Below, piece by piece: positions 1 through 7,483 of a stretch of 64,000 nucleotides of DNA (positions within the stretch are counted from its first letter, which is position 1; every line of letters starts with the position of its first letter). Below the pieces are notes generated by a model, which worked only from the letters and a program-made list of their open reading frames with translations, had not been told where the DNA came from and searched no databases. A program made the position numbers and the translations under genes. Source of the DNA: Pseudomonas mandelii (GTDB taxonomy: Bacteria > Pseudomonadota > Gammaproteobacteria > Pseudomonadales > Pseudomonadaceae); contig NZ_RCZA01000008.1 in assembly GCF_006438925.1 (NCBI RefSeq), positions 63,126 to 127,125 of the forward strand, in the 5' to 3' direction.

Positions 1-1
1 G

Positions 2-1393
2 GCCGACAAAGTTAGTCAGCGCCTGACCTTTATCGAGATTCATACCGTTCAGCATCCCTCCGGTCGGGTGCTGTTGTTCGAGATTCCCGCAGCACCACAA
101 GGGCTACCGGTGGGCTGGGAAGGACACTACTACGGCCGTGACGGCGAATCTCTCGGGCCACTGTCACTCGAAGAGATCGAGCGAATTCGCCGCCAGAACC
201 GACTTCAAGACTGGAGCGCGGGCCTCTGTCCCGGTGCATGCCTGGCCGACTTGAGTGAAGAGGCTATCGCGCTGGCCCGGCGCGAATATGCCACCAAACA
301 CCCCAAGCTAGCCGCTGAACTGACGGACTGGACTGATGAGACTTTTCTCAACAAGGCGAAGGTAACCATCCAGGGGCAGATCACTCGGACCGCCATCTTG
401 TTGCTGGGCAAACCGGAGGCGGCACACTGGCTCAATCCTGCCTCGCCCACTCTCAGCTGGATTCTCAAGGACCGCGACGGTTTTGAGCGGGATTACCAGC
501 ACTTCTCCTGCCCATTGTTAGTCAGTGCGGATGAGGTCTACCGTAAAATCCGCAACCTGAAATACCGCTATATGTCCGAGAGCTCGTTGTTCCCCGAAGA
601 GGTCGACCAGTATGACCCTTTCATCATCCGCGAAGCCCTCAACAATGCCATTGCTCACCAAGACTACGAGCTGGGCGGTAAGGTGTCAGTGGTCGAATTC
701 GAAGACGGGCGTCTTTGCTTCAGTAACCCCGGCGACTTCATTCCCGGCTCAGTGGAACAAGTGATCCAGGCCGACGCCCCAGAAACCCGCTACCGCAATC
801 GCTTCCTCACCGATGCAATGGTCAACCTGAACATGATCGACACCATCGGCAGCGGCATCCGCAAGATGTTTCTGATCCAGAAGAACCGCTTCTTTCCACT
901 GCCTGAGTATCAGCTTGAGCGGAATCGCGTGCAGGTCACTATCACCGGACGCGTGTTGGATATGAGCTATGCGCGCAAGTTGGCTGAGCTGCCCAACTTG
1001 TCGCTGGAGGACATCCTGCTCTTGGATCGGGTGCAGAAGCGCAAACCGCTGACCGATGCGCAGTCTCTCCATCTCAAGGCGCAGGGGTTGATTGAAGGAC
1101 GTAAGCCCAATTTTCATATTTCCGCCCAAGTGGCGCGGCACAGCGACGATCTGGCGCAGTACATCCTTAACCGGGGCATCGACGATACCCATTACAAGCG
1201 CCTTATTTGCGAGTTGATCCAAAAGTCTGGCTCAGCAAAACGGATCGACATCGATAAGCTACTGGTAGACAAACTACCTGAGGTTCTAGACCGTCAGCAG
1301 AAAGCCAACAAGATCAAAAATCTGCTGCAGGCGCTTAAGATTCAGGGCGTTATCGAGGTCAAGGGCAAGCTGTGGAAAATGTCTAAAGGCTGA
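2..1393 (+). CDS. AlbA_2/RecG-like ATP-binding protein (5' truncated by window edge)
   Basis: The frame is open from the window edge, so the true start lies upstream. The visible part begins inside an AlbA_2 (Schlafen-type) DNA-binding domain; the segment around GHYYGRDGESL is typical of it. A central part with EALNNAIAHQDY and IGSGIRKM matches the C-terminal half of RecG-like/HATPase_c_4 regulators. The last 100 residues look like a winged-helix domain. Genes of this kind often sit between hsdS and hsdR in type I restriction loci, and hsdR follows here. A regulatory or accessory role in restriction is an inference. Confidence 0.75.
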   Translation, partial: ADKVSQRLTFIEIHTVQHPSGRVLLFEIPAAPQGLPVGWEGHYYGRDGESLGPLSLEEIERIRRQNRLQDWSAGLCPGACLADLSEEAIALARREYATKHPKLAAELTDWTDETFLNKAKVTIQGQITRTAILLLGKPEAAHWLNPASPTLSWILKDRDGFERDYQHFSCPLLVSADEVYRKIRNLKYRYMSESSLFPEEVDQYDPFIIREALNNAIAHQDYELGGKVSVVEFEDGRLCFSNPGDFIPGSVEQVIQADAPETRYRNRFLTDAMVNLNMIDTIGSGIRKMFLIQKNRFFPLPEYQLERNRVQVTITGRVLDMSYARKLAELPNLSLEDILLLDRVQKRKPLTDAQSLHLKAQGLIEGRKPNFHISAQVARHSDDLAQYILNRGIDDTHYKRLICELIQKSGSAKRIDIDKLLVDKLPEVLDRQQKANKIKNLLQALKIQGVIEVKGKLWKMSKG

Positions 1394-1396
1394 TTT

Positions 1397-1436
1397 TCTA
1401 GACATTATTAGACGTTTTTAGACATTTTTAGACATT
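1397..1436 (+). repeat. Four tandem 10-bp TTAGACATT-type repeats before hsdR
   Basis: Just after the stop of the AlbA_2 gene the unit GACATTATTA / GACGTTTTTA / GACATTTTTA / GACATTCGCG repeats with an exact 10-bp period. An inverted copy (ATGTCTAAA) lies in the last codons of the upstream gene at about 1379-1387. The repeats end about 60 bp before the hsdR start. A 10-bp period places all sites on one DNA face, which suggests a cooperative operator, perhaps for the neighbouring AlbA_2/winged-helix protein. That role is inferred. Confidence 0.6.
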
Positions 1437-1496
1437 CGCGCGTCGTGCCGGGGGTTGCCTGGTGCCGACAGGAATGCACGGCACAAGGAAGCCAGC

Positions 1497-4400
1497 ATGG
1501 TAAGCAAGACCAACGAACAAGCGCTGGAAGCGAGTATTGAGAAATACCTAACCGGTACCTGCTCAGAAGAGCAATTAATGGTACGCGAGGGCGCGGCTGA
1601 ATGTCCCTTTGGCCCCAATCACGGATACCGGCGGGGCCGCCCCCAGGACTTCAATGCCCGTTATGCGGTGGATACCCGCTGGTTATGGCAATTCCTTCAT
1701 GACAGCCAGCCCGATGAACTGGAGCGTCTTAAGCAGCGTTACGACGATTGGGATCTGCGCATCCTGGAGCGTTTCGACCGGTTGGCGAAGAAGTATGGCT
1801 TACTTCATCTCCTTAAACGTGGCCTCGCTATAGACGACGTTCACTTCAACCTGATGTATCCCGCGCCGCTGGCCAGCAGCTCAGAACGGGTCAAGCTCCA
1901 CTTTGCGACGAACATCTTCAGCAGCAGCCGTCAGGTGCGTTACTCCCTGAGCAATACCCTGGAAGAGATCGATATGGTGCTCTTCATCAACGGGTTGCCC
2001 TTTGCCTCCCTGGAGCTGAAGAATCCGTGGACCGGCCAGACCGCCCGTTATCACGGACAGAAACAGTACAAGCAGGATCGCGACAGCAGTCAGCCCCTGC
2101 TGCAATTCGGTCGTTGTTTGGTGCATATGACGGTAGATACCGATGAAGTCTATATGACCACCAAGCTTGCCGGTGACGCTACCTTCTTCCTACCATTCAA
2201 CAAGGGTCACAATCATGGTGCCGGCAACCCGCCCAACCGCGATGGCCACAGGAGTGCCTACCTGTGGCGGGAAATCTTCAGCCGACAGAGCGTGGCCAAC
2301 ATCATCCAGCACTTCGTTCGTCTGGACGGCAGCAGCAAAACACCGCTGACCAAGCGGACGCTTTTCTTCCCGCGCTACCACCAATTGGATGTAGTGCGGG
2401 AACTTGTGGCGCATGCCAGCTCGCATGGAGTGGGCCAGCGCTACTTGATCCAGCACTCGGCCGGCTCGGGCAAGTCGAACTCCATTACTTGGGCGGCCTA
2501 TCAGTTGATCGAAACCTACCCGGCTTCGCTGGATGTGGCTGGGGCTAGGGGTCTGGATGTGCCGCTCTTCGATTCGGTCATTGTGGTGACAGACCGGCGC
2601 TTGCTGGACAAGCAGTTGCGCGAAAACATTCGTGATTTTTCGGAGGTTAAGAACATCATCGCTCCAGCGCTGAAATCTTCGGATTTAAAGCACGCGCTGG
2701 AACAGGGCAAAAAAATCATCATCACCACCATTCAGAAGTTCCCAGTGATCGTCGAAGGTATCGACGATATGAGTAGCAAGCGCTTTGCCGTGATTATTGA
2801 CGAAGCTCACGGCTCGCAGGATGGCAGCTCCCACGGAAACATGAATAGGGTGATGGGGGGTGATGAGCTGGATGACGCACAAGAGAAAATTCTTGGAGCT
2901 ATCAAGAAAAGCAAGATGCAGGGAAACGCCTCTTACTTCGCCTTCACAGCTACGCCGAAGAACAGCACCTTGGAGAAGTTCGGGCAACTCCAGGCTTATG
3001 GCCGCTTCGAGCCGTTCCACCTGTATTCAATGAAGCAAGCCATCGAGGAAGGTTTCATCCTTGATGTACTGGCGAACTACACCACCTACAAAAGCTATTA
3101 CGAAATCCGCAAGTCCATCGAGGACAACCCGCTGTTCGATAAGCTAAAGGCACAGAAGAAGTTACGTACCTATGTTGAGCGCGACCAGCAGACCATCAAC
3201 GCCAAGGCCGAGATCATGCTGGATCACTTCATCGAGCAGGTGGTCATCCCGAAAAAACTCAAAAGTCTGGCCAAGGGCATGGTCATCACCCAGAACATTG
3301 AGGCGGCCATCCGTTATCACAAGGCCATCTGCCGTTTGCTGGAGGCGCGGGGCAACCCGTTCAAGGTGTTGATCGCCTTCTCCGGCGACAAGCTGGTGGA
3401 CGGCATCGAATATAGTGAGGCTCAGATCAACGGCTTCGCCGAAGGAGACACCCGGGACAAGTTCGATACCGAGGAGTACCGCTTACTCGTTGTAGCTAAC
3501 AAGTATTTGACCGGTTTTGATCAGCCCAAGTTATGCGCCATGTATGTCGACAAGAAGTTGCAGGACGTGCTCGCCGTGCAAGCGCTGTCACGCCTCAACC
3601 GCGCTGCGCCGAAATGGGGCAAGAAGACCGAAGACTTGTTCGTTCTCGACTTTTTCAACCTGGTAGAGGAGATCAAGACGTCCTTCGATCCTTTCTACAC
3701 AGCCACCAGTCTCTCCGGCGCCACGGACATCAATGTGCTTCATGAGCTCAAGGATCAATTGGACGAGGTGGGAGTTTACGAGTGGCCGGAGGTGGAGTCT
3801 TTTGCTGCGCAGTACTTCGACAATGTCGACGCTGAGCGGTTGGCTGTGCTGATTGATATTGCCGTCGAGCGTTACGACGTTGAACTGGAGCTGGAGGATG
3901 AGGAGAAAATTGATTTCAAAATTAAGGCAAAGCAGTTCGTAAAGATCTACGGGCAGATGGCTTCGATCATGCCTTATGAGATCGTTGCCTGGGAAAAGCT
4001 CTTCTGGTTCCTCAAGTTCCTGATACCGAAGCTAAAGGTCGAGGATAAGCACGCCGACGAGATCGACGCCCTACTGAACTCAGTGGATCTTTCCTCGTAT
4101 GGGCTGGAGCGGGTAAAGCTCAATCACTCAATTGTGTTGGACGACTCCGAGACCACGCAGGATCCGGCAAACCCCAATCCGCGAGGGGTGCACGGTGGCG
4201 ATCAGGAAACTGACCCGTTGGATCAGATCATCCAGTCCTTCAACGACCGCTGGTTCCAGGCCTGGGGAGTAACGAACGAAGAAAAGCGCGTGAAGTTCCT
4301 GAGTATTGTTAAGGGCATTCAAGAGCATCCCGATTTCGATACCAAGTATCAGAAGAGCCAGGACGAAGACCATCGCAAACTGGCCTTCGACAAAATCTTT

Positions 4401-4514
4401 GATGAAGTAATGCTGAGGCGCCGGCGCGAGGATCTTGAGCTGTACCGATTGGTGGCTAGCGATGCTGCACTCAAGTCAACCTTGCAGGGAAATATACGAG
4501 GGATGCTAGGGTGA
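1497..4514 (+). CDS. hsdR: Type I restriction endonuclease subunit R
   Basis: The protein is about 1,005 residues, normal for HsdR. In order it shows a PD-(D/E)XK nuclease region (VLFINGLPFASLELKNP, near residues 165-178), Walker A (SAGSGKS, about residue 322), a DEAH box (IIDEAH, about 435), motif III (FTATP) and motif VI (ALSRLNRA). HsdR translocates DNA by ATP hydrolysis and cuts it when the HsdM/HsdS complex meets unmethylated sites. I start at ATG 1497 because AAGGAAG lies just upstream; an upstream TTG at 1455 lacks such a site. hsdM and hsdS are not in the window and presumably lie to the left. The stop overlaps the next gene by 4 bp. Confidence 0.93.
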   Translation: MVSKTNEQALEASIEKYLTGTCSEEQLMVREGAAECPFGPNHGYRRGRPQDFNARYAVDTRWLWQFLHDSQPDELERLKQRYDDWDLRILERFDRLAKKYGLLHLLKRGLAIDDVHFNLMYPAPLASSSERVKLHFATNIFSSSRQVRYSLSNTLEEIDMVLFINGLPFASLELKNPWTGQTARYHGQKQYKQDRDSSQPLLQFGRCLVHMTVDTDEVYMTTKLAGDATFFLPFNKGHNHGAGNPPNRDGHRSAYLWREIFSRQSVANIIQHFVRLDGSSKTPLTKRTLFFPRYHQLDVVRELVAHASSHGVGQRYLIQHSAGSGKSNSITWAAYQLIETYPASLDVAGARGLDVPLFDSVIVVTDRRLLDKQLRENIRDFSEVKNIIAPALKSSDLKHALEQGKKIIITTIQKFPVIVEGIDDMSSKRFAVIIDEAHGSQDGSSHGNMNRVMGGDELDDAQEKILGAIKKSKMQGNASYFAFTATPKNSTLEKFGQLQAYGRFEPFHLYSMKQAIEEGFILDVLANYTTYKSYYEIRKSIEDNPLFDKLKAQKKLRTYVERDQQTINAKAEIMLDHFIEQVVIPKKLKSLAKGMVITQNIEAAIRYHKAICRLLEARGNPFKVLIAFSGDKLVDGIEYSEAQINGFAEGDTRDKFDTEEYRLLVVANKYLTGFDQPKLCAMYVDKKLQDVLAVQALSRLNRAAPKWGKKTEDLFVLDFFNLVEEIKTSFDPFYTATSLSGATDINVLHELKDQLDEVGVYEWPEVESFAAQYFDNVDAERLAVLIDIAVERYDVELELEDEEKIDFKIKAKQFVKIYGQMASIMPYEIVAWEKLFWFLKFLIPKLKVEDKHADEIDALLNSVDLSSYGLERVKLNHSIVLDDSETTQDPANPNPRGVHGGDQETDPLDQIIQSFNDRWFQAWGVTNEEKRVKFLSIVKGIQEHPDFDTKYQKSQDEDHRKLAFDKIFDEVMLRRRREDLELYRLVASDAALKSTLQGNIRGMLG

Positions 4515-5386
4515 GCGATATCCAACTCTTTCGATTGAACACCGCAAACGGTGCCTGTGAATTACCTGGTCGTGCAGTGGCGGTAGAAAAACAGCTACAA
4601 AGCTTAATCGAAGCGCAGATGGAAACCTTCCTCGGTGTGCGTTTTCTCGCCACCGAATACGCCACCGGTAAAACCCACAAGGGTCGTATCGACTCGCTTG
4701 GGCTCGACGAGAATGGCTGTCCTGTAATCATCGAATACAAGCGTCATAGCAACGAGAATGTGATTAATCAGGGTCTGTTCTATCTCGATTGGTTGCTGGA
4801 TCATCAGGCCGAGTTTCGCTGGTTGGTGATGGAAAAATTGGGGAAGGAGGCCGCCGAACAGATTGAGTGGAGCGGCACGCGACTGCTGTGTATAGCCGCC
4901 GATTTCACCCGTTACGATCAGCATGCGGTACAACTGATCCAGCGCAATATTGAGCTGATCCGCTACAAATTGTTCGCAGATGACCTGCTGCTGTTTGAGC
5001 TGGTCAATGTGGTGAGCGTGGCTGATGCATCGGCATCAGCAAAGTCTGTAGAAAGCGGAGCAGACAAACCTACCTCCGCCGCTAAGGATAAGACTTGGCA
5101 GGAACAACTGGCCCAGGCGCCGTTGGACATCTCCGCGCTCTTTGAGCAGACCACCAGCTACCTGCAGTCTCTAGGCGATGATGTTCAGGAGAAGCCCTTG
5201 AAGCTCTACCTCGCATTCCGTCGTCTGAAAAACTTCGCCAGCTTGTTGGTGCAATCCAAGCGGCTACAGCTTTACCTCAAACTTAATCCTGATTCTGTCG
5301 AGCTTATAGAAGGCTTCAGCCGTGATGTGCGGCATAGGTCACTGGGGTACCGGCGATTTGGAGTTGAGCCTGCGTACTCAGGCTGA
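4511..5386 (+). CDS. DUF5655/COG3586-like protein with frameshifted C-terminus
   Basis: A soluble protein of about 291 residues in this frame, translationally coupled to hsdR (GTGA overlap at 4511-4514). The N-terminal half contains a nuclease-like core (GRIDSLGLDENG then VIIEYKRH), resembling the D...ExK pattern of PD-(D/E)XK folds found in DUF91/NucS-like and DUF5655 proteins. After about residue 274 the frame appears to be lost. The neighbouring frame continues as IGHWGTGDLELSLRTQADLE and ends in IERSYQ with a stop at 5427-5429, which looks like the expected DUF5655 C-terminus. The break lies near 5330-5335. It may be a real mutation or a sequencing error. Function is unknown; a role alongside restriction is inferred from position. 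Confidence 0.7.
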   Translation: MSDIQLFRLNTANGACELPGRAVAVEKQLQSLIEAQMETFLGVRFLATEYATGKTHKGRIDSLGLDENGCPVIIEYKRHSNENVINQGLFYLDWLLDHQAEFRWLVMEKLGKEAAEQIEWSGTRLLCIAADFTRYDQHAVQLIQRNIELIRYKLFADDLLLFELVNVVSVADASASAKSVESGADKPTSAAKDKTWQEQLAQAPLDISALFEQTTSYLQSLGDDVQEKPLKLYLAFRRLKNFASLLVQSKRLQLYLKLNPDSVELIEGFSRDVRHRSLGYRRFGVEPAYSG

Positions 5387-5464
5387 TCTGGAAAGGGCCA
5401 AAGTACTGATTGAGCGCAGCTACCAATAGAACTAGAGCTGAGTGCTCGCCGAAATCTCAAACAC

Positions 5465-5498
5465 AAAAAAGCCCCAGACCCTGCGGTCTGAGGCTTTC
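5465..5498 (-). terminator. Rho-independent terminator, minus orientation
   Basis: On the minus strand, a GGTCTG/CAGACC stem with a GCAG loop is extended by GCC/GGC and followed by a run of six T. It lies just left of the degenerate tRNA end at 5512, matching the placement of the terminator at 23120-23143 beside the real tRNA. Confidence 0.75.
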
Positions 5499-5511
5499 TC
5501 GTTTCTACGTA

Positions 5512-5534
5512 TGGTGCCCAGGCGTCGTTTGAAC
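5512..5534 (-). other. Candidate left attachment site, degenerate tRNA-Arg 3' end
   Basis: The segment TGGTGCCCAGGCG...TTTGAAC aligns with the minus-strand tRNA-Arg 3' end at 23189-23212 (TGGTGCACCAGGCG...TTCGAAC) with one deleted base and a few substitutions. It has the same orientation as the tRNA, as expected of a direct repeat left by integration. It cannot fold as a full tRNA. The match is imperfect, so calling it an att site is an inference supported by the arm-type repeats 53 bp to its right. Confidence 0.45.
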
Positions 5535-5586
5535 TGGAGGCTCAAGTGCCCTATTTACGGGTCTATGGTGGCATGGTTTCAGTTAG

Positions 5587-5608
5587 GCATACACGTGGGC
5601 ATACACGG
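5587..5608 (+). repeat. Integrase arm-type sites near the left end
   Basis: Two copies of GCATACACG lie 12 bp apart (5587-5595 and 5599-5607). The whole 22-bp segment is identical to 23055-23076 near the other end of the element. Paired short direct repeats close to both ends are what tyrosine integrases with an N-terminal arm-binding domain use. Confidence 0.65.
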
Positions 5609-5708
5609 TGCGGAGCACTGGCCGCTCTATTGATTTGTTAATTGTTTACGACCTCTCGTCGGCCGATCTACTGTTCCGTGCACTTGTCATCCAGTTTGGA
5701 GCTGCCGC

Positions 5709-6569
5709 ATGGATATGGATTTTAGAGCTGATTTGCTTAAGTACGCTCAAGCTGAGCTTTCAGGTTTGGGTGTTGAAGCTCCGTCAAACGATACGACTGA
5801 TTGCACTCTCCTGCTCTTCAAGTTACGGCGTCGTTGCCCTGAGGCGATTCGCCGGGATACAAAATTCTCATCTTCATTTTCAGTACCAGACGATCTGAAA
5901 GCTGGGCTCAGTAAGCTTTGTGGTGTCATCCACCTAGGAGGCAGCCTTGGCCCCTATTTAAGTCGCAGTACCTTCAACACCCAACGACACGATCAGCTAC
6001 TCGATGATTGGGGGATTTTGCATTTGCATTTAGGCGAGCAAATGCAACCTAACGGAATGATTGAGTCGACACAGATTGTTGCTTTCGTGCTGATCACGCC
6101 AGATTGTGTTTATTTCATTGAAGCCTATCCCCATGGCATAGGTCATGGAGACGTTTGGGCCAAAGAGCAGCTAATAGGCACAATCGCTGAGAATTGGCCT
6201 TCGTTGCTTCCAAGCAATGGGACAAGGATGACCTCTGAGCGCCTGACACCTCGTGAGCGCATCACTTTAAGGCGGAAGTCAGTCAATGCCACTGTCGCGA
6301 AGCCATCGGGGGAGGTTGTGTTTCCTCCAGGAGGTGGATTTATGAGTAACAAGACGGCCATGGCAGATTTCATGAGCTTACAGAAACTGTATGCACAGCT
6401 AGATCACCTCGAGAGTGTGTGCAGATTGACCGAAGATTCCATCCAGCACTCGCTGGGTTTTGCCGATAAAGACTTTCGACTCCATGTCCTTTTTGAAGAA
6501 CGAGAGCTCTGGGTGTATGAGCCTACCTCCGGCACGAAGCTCGTGTTTGACGTCGAACTTACACCGTGA
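5709..6569 (+). CDS. Unrecognised 286-residue protein
   Basis: I do not recognise a family. The protein is soluble, with no signal peptide or membrane segment. A central stretch with DDWGILHLHLG, followed by VAFVLITPDCVYFIEAYPHG and NWPSLL, looks like a conserved compact domain rich in His and aromatic residues. The C-terminal 70 residues look like a separate small domain. ATG 5709 is preceded by GGAG at a good distance. It is the first gene inside the left end of the element, next to the repeat-rich region and the methyltransferase, so it may be defence cargo; that is only a positional guess. Confidence 0.7.
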   Translation: MDMDFRADLLKYAQAELSGLGVEAPSNDTTDCTLLLFKLRRRCPEAIRRDTKFSSSFSVPDDLKAGLSKLCGVIHLGGSLGPYLSRSTFNTQRHDQLLDDWGILHLHLGEQMQPNGMIESTQIVAFVLITPDCVYFIEAYPHGIGHGDVWAKEQLIGTIAENWPSLLPSNGTRMTSERLTPRERITLRRKSVNATVAKPSGEVVFPPGGGFMSNKTAMADFMSLQKLYAQLDHLESVCRLTEDSIQHSLGFADKDFRLHVLFEERELWVYEPTSGTKLVFDVELTP

Positions 6570-6572
6570 AAA

Positions 6573-6637
6573 CTGCTGGGGACCCTGAGAGATTCGTAAC
6601 AGTACGGGGTCGGAAACCCGCGAGATCTTGTTAGCGG
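6573..6637 (-). repeat. 65-bp element repeat, copy C (inverted)
   Basis: Read on the minus strand it starts CCGCTAACA and contains CGCGGGTTTCCGACCCCGTA and GGGTCCCC, as do copies A (6810-6875) and B (6952-7016). It begins right after the stop of the upstream gene. It lies in opposite orientation to A and B, so the set encloses about 440 bp. Confidence 0.8.
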
Positions 6638-6760
6638 TAGTTTCCTCAGCTTACTGAAATTTCAACGTTGAAATTGAAAGGATCTTGAAGAAAAAAGGGC
6701 ATCGTTACCGTGTTGGTAAAGATGCTCCTTTGTGTTGCTGATAACGCACGCATGGCGTTC

Positions 6761-6792
6761 GTCAACCGAGTCAACTCCGTCAACCTGTCAAC
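6761..6792 (-). repeat. Iteron-like block, four GTTGAC repeats
   Basis: The hexamer GTCAAC (GTTGAC on the minus strand) occurs at 6761, 6770, 6779 and 6787, a spacing of 9, 9 and 8 bp. The block ends 17 bp before repeat copy A. Such short, phased direct repeats are typical of initiator-binding sites at replication origins. Confidence 0.6.
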
Positions 6793-6809
6793 CAACTTCA
6801 AAAATCTAG

Positions 6810-6875
6810 CCGCTAACACGAACGCGCGGGTTCTTTGCCCCGTACCCATTCGAAATGCCCAGGGTCCCCGGCGAG
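6810..6875 (+). repeat. 65-bp element repeat, copy A
   Basis: Starts CCGCTAACACG, has CGCGGGTTCTTTGCCCCGTA in the middle, and ends near GGGTCCCCGGCGAG. The GGG...CCC halves could form a small hairpin in either strand. It follows the GTTGAC block by 17 bp, the same layout as copy B after the GTTCAC block. Confidence 0.8.
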
Positions 6876-6901
6876 CTACCATGCGATAGGGCAAATGCAC
6901 A

Positions 6902-6935
6902 GGTGAATAGCAGTTCACCAGGTTCACCTGTTCAC
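6902..6935 (-). repeat. Iteron-like block, three GTGAAC repeats plus one inverted copy
   Basis: GTTCAC (GTGAAC on the minus strand) occurs at 6913, 6922 and 6930, spacing 9 and 8 bp. A reverse-oriented GGTGAAT lies at 6902. As I recall, phage P4 primase binds repeats of the form GGTGAACAG, so the resemblance is suggestive. The block ends 16 bp before repeat copy B. Confidence 0.6.
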
Positions 6936-6951
6936 TAAGCTGTGCACTTTT

Positions 6952-7016
6952 CCGCTAACACGATCACGCGGGTTTCCGACCCCGTACCTCTCAGATATCC
7001 GCAGGGGCCCCGGGAG
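6952..7016 (+). repeat. 65-bp element repeat, copy B
   Basis: Starts CCGCTAACACG, contains CGCGGGTTTCCGACCCCGTA, and ends near GGGGCCCCGGGAG. Its start lies 142 bp from the start of copy A, so an iteron block plus a 65-bp core appears to have been duplicated as a unit. Confidence 0.8.
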
Positions 7017-7483
7017 ATTTCAACATCATTCGCCGGTGCTCGGCCGCTGTAGGCGTCCTGAAATGGGGGAAAGGGGGAGGATTGTTCTTGGTCGATAAAA
7101 TGGTGGTGTAACAGGTGTTACTGGTGTTGCTAATAGTTCAACTCGTTGATTTCATTGGCTTTATGTCCGTTACACGTCAAGGCTGAAATACGTTACACCC
7201 CCAAGCGATCAGCCTTTGCGGTGTTACAAAATCTTTGGAAATAATAGAATGCTTCCAGCTGTTCCAACCCCTTTCGAGCTCGGTCATAGCTACTCTCAGA
7301 GGTCCTCAGCGATGCCAAAAAGAGAGCCTTGGTGGGCGTAGCGATGGTGCTAACTGATATACTGCCTCGTTTGATGCCTGTGAGGTGAGCCCCATAGGTA
7401 CAAGACTCGTCCTCCGTGCATTTGCATCGGGTTGACCGTGTTATCCCAAGAATCACCTGTATGCATCTCCAAAGGCGAAATTA
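7017..7483. other. Non-coding stretch before the methyltransferase gene
   Basis: No convincing gene. It holds a G-rich stretch (about 7062-7080), the 9-bp iterons at 7105-7131, and two separated CGTTACAC motifs at 7168 and 7191. An 87-codon minus-strand frame (7193-7456) has no clear ribosome site or recognisable family. The promoter for the methyltransferase must lie here, but I cannot pick it with confidence. Confidence 0.5.
7105..7131 (+). repeat. Iteron block, three 9-bp GGTGTTAC-type repeats
   Basis: Three abutting 9-mers read GGTGTAACA, GGTGTTACT and GGTGTTGCT. The same 9-mer family occurs as an abutting triplet on the opposite strand at 21730-21756, near the other end of the element. 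Confidence 0.7.

Larger units (their letters stand above)
1..5511. mobile_element. Left genomic island (partial), type I restriction-modification cargo
   Basis: This stretch carries restriction-system genes, not core Pseudomonas genes, and has none of the REP palindromes that dot the core part of the window. It ends on the right at a minus-strand terminator (5465-5498) followed by a degenerate copy of a tRNA 3' end (5512-5534). That is the same arrangement seen beside the real tRNA-Arg at 23120-23191. I infer an older element inserted at the same tRNA and later displaced by the right-hand element. Its left end and its integrase, if it has one, lie outside the window. No integrase is visible next to its tRNA-proximal end. 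Confidence 0.5.

Noticed and set aside
5512-5534. An intact second tRNA gene at the left end
   Set aside because: Only the 3' part resembles a tRNA; D-arm and anticodon arm cannot be found.
6646-6927. A 93-codon minus-strand frame
   Set aside because: It runs through 65-bp repeat A and the iterons and has no ribosome site. The repeats explain its composition.
6573-7016. A CRISPR array or retron
   Set aside because: Only three copies in mixed orientation, unequal spacing, no cas or reverse transcriptase genes.
7193-7456. An 87-codon minus-strand frame before the methyltransferase
   Set aside because: No good ribosome site, no recognisable family, and it occupies the promoter region of the methyltransferase.
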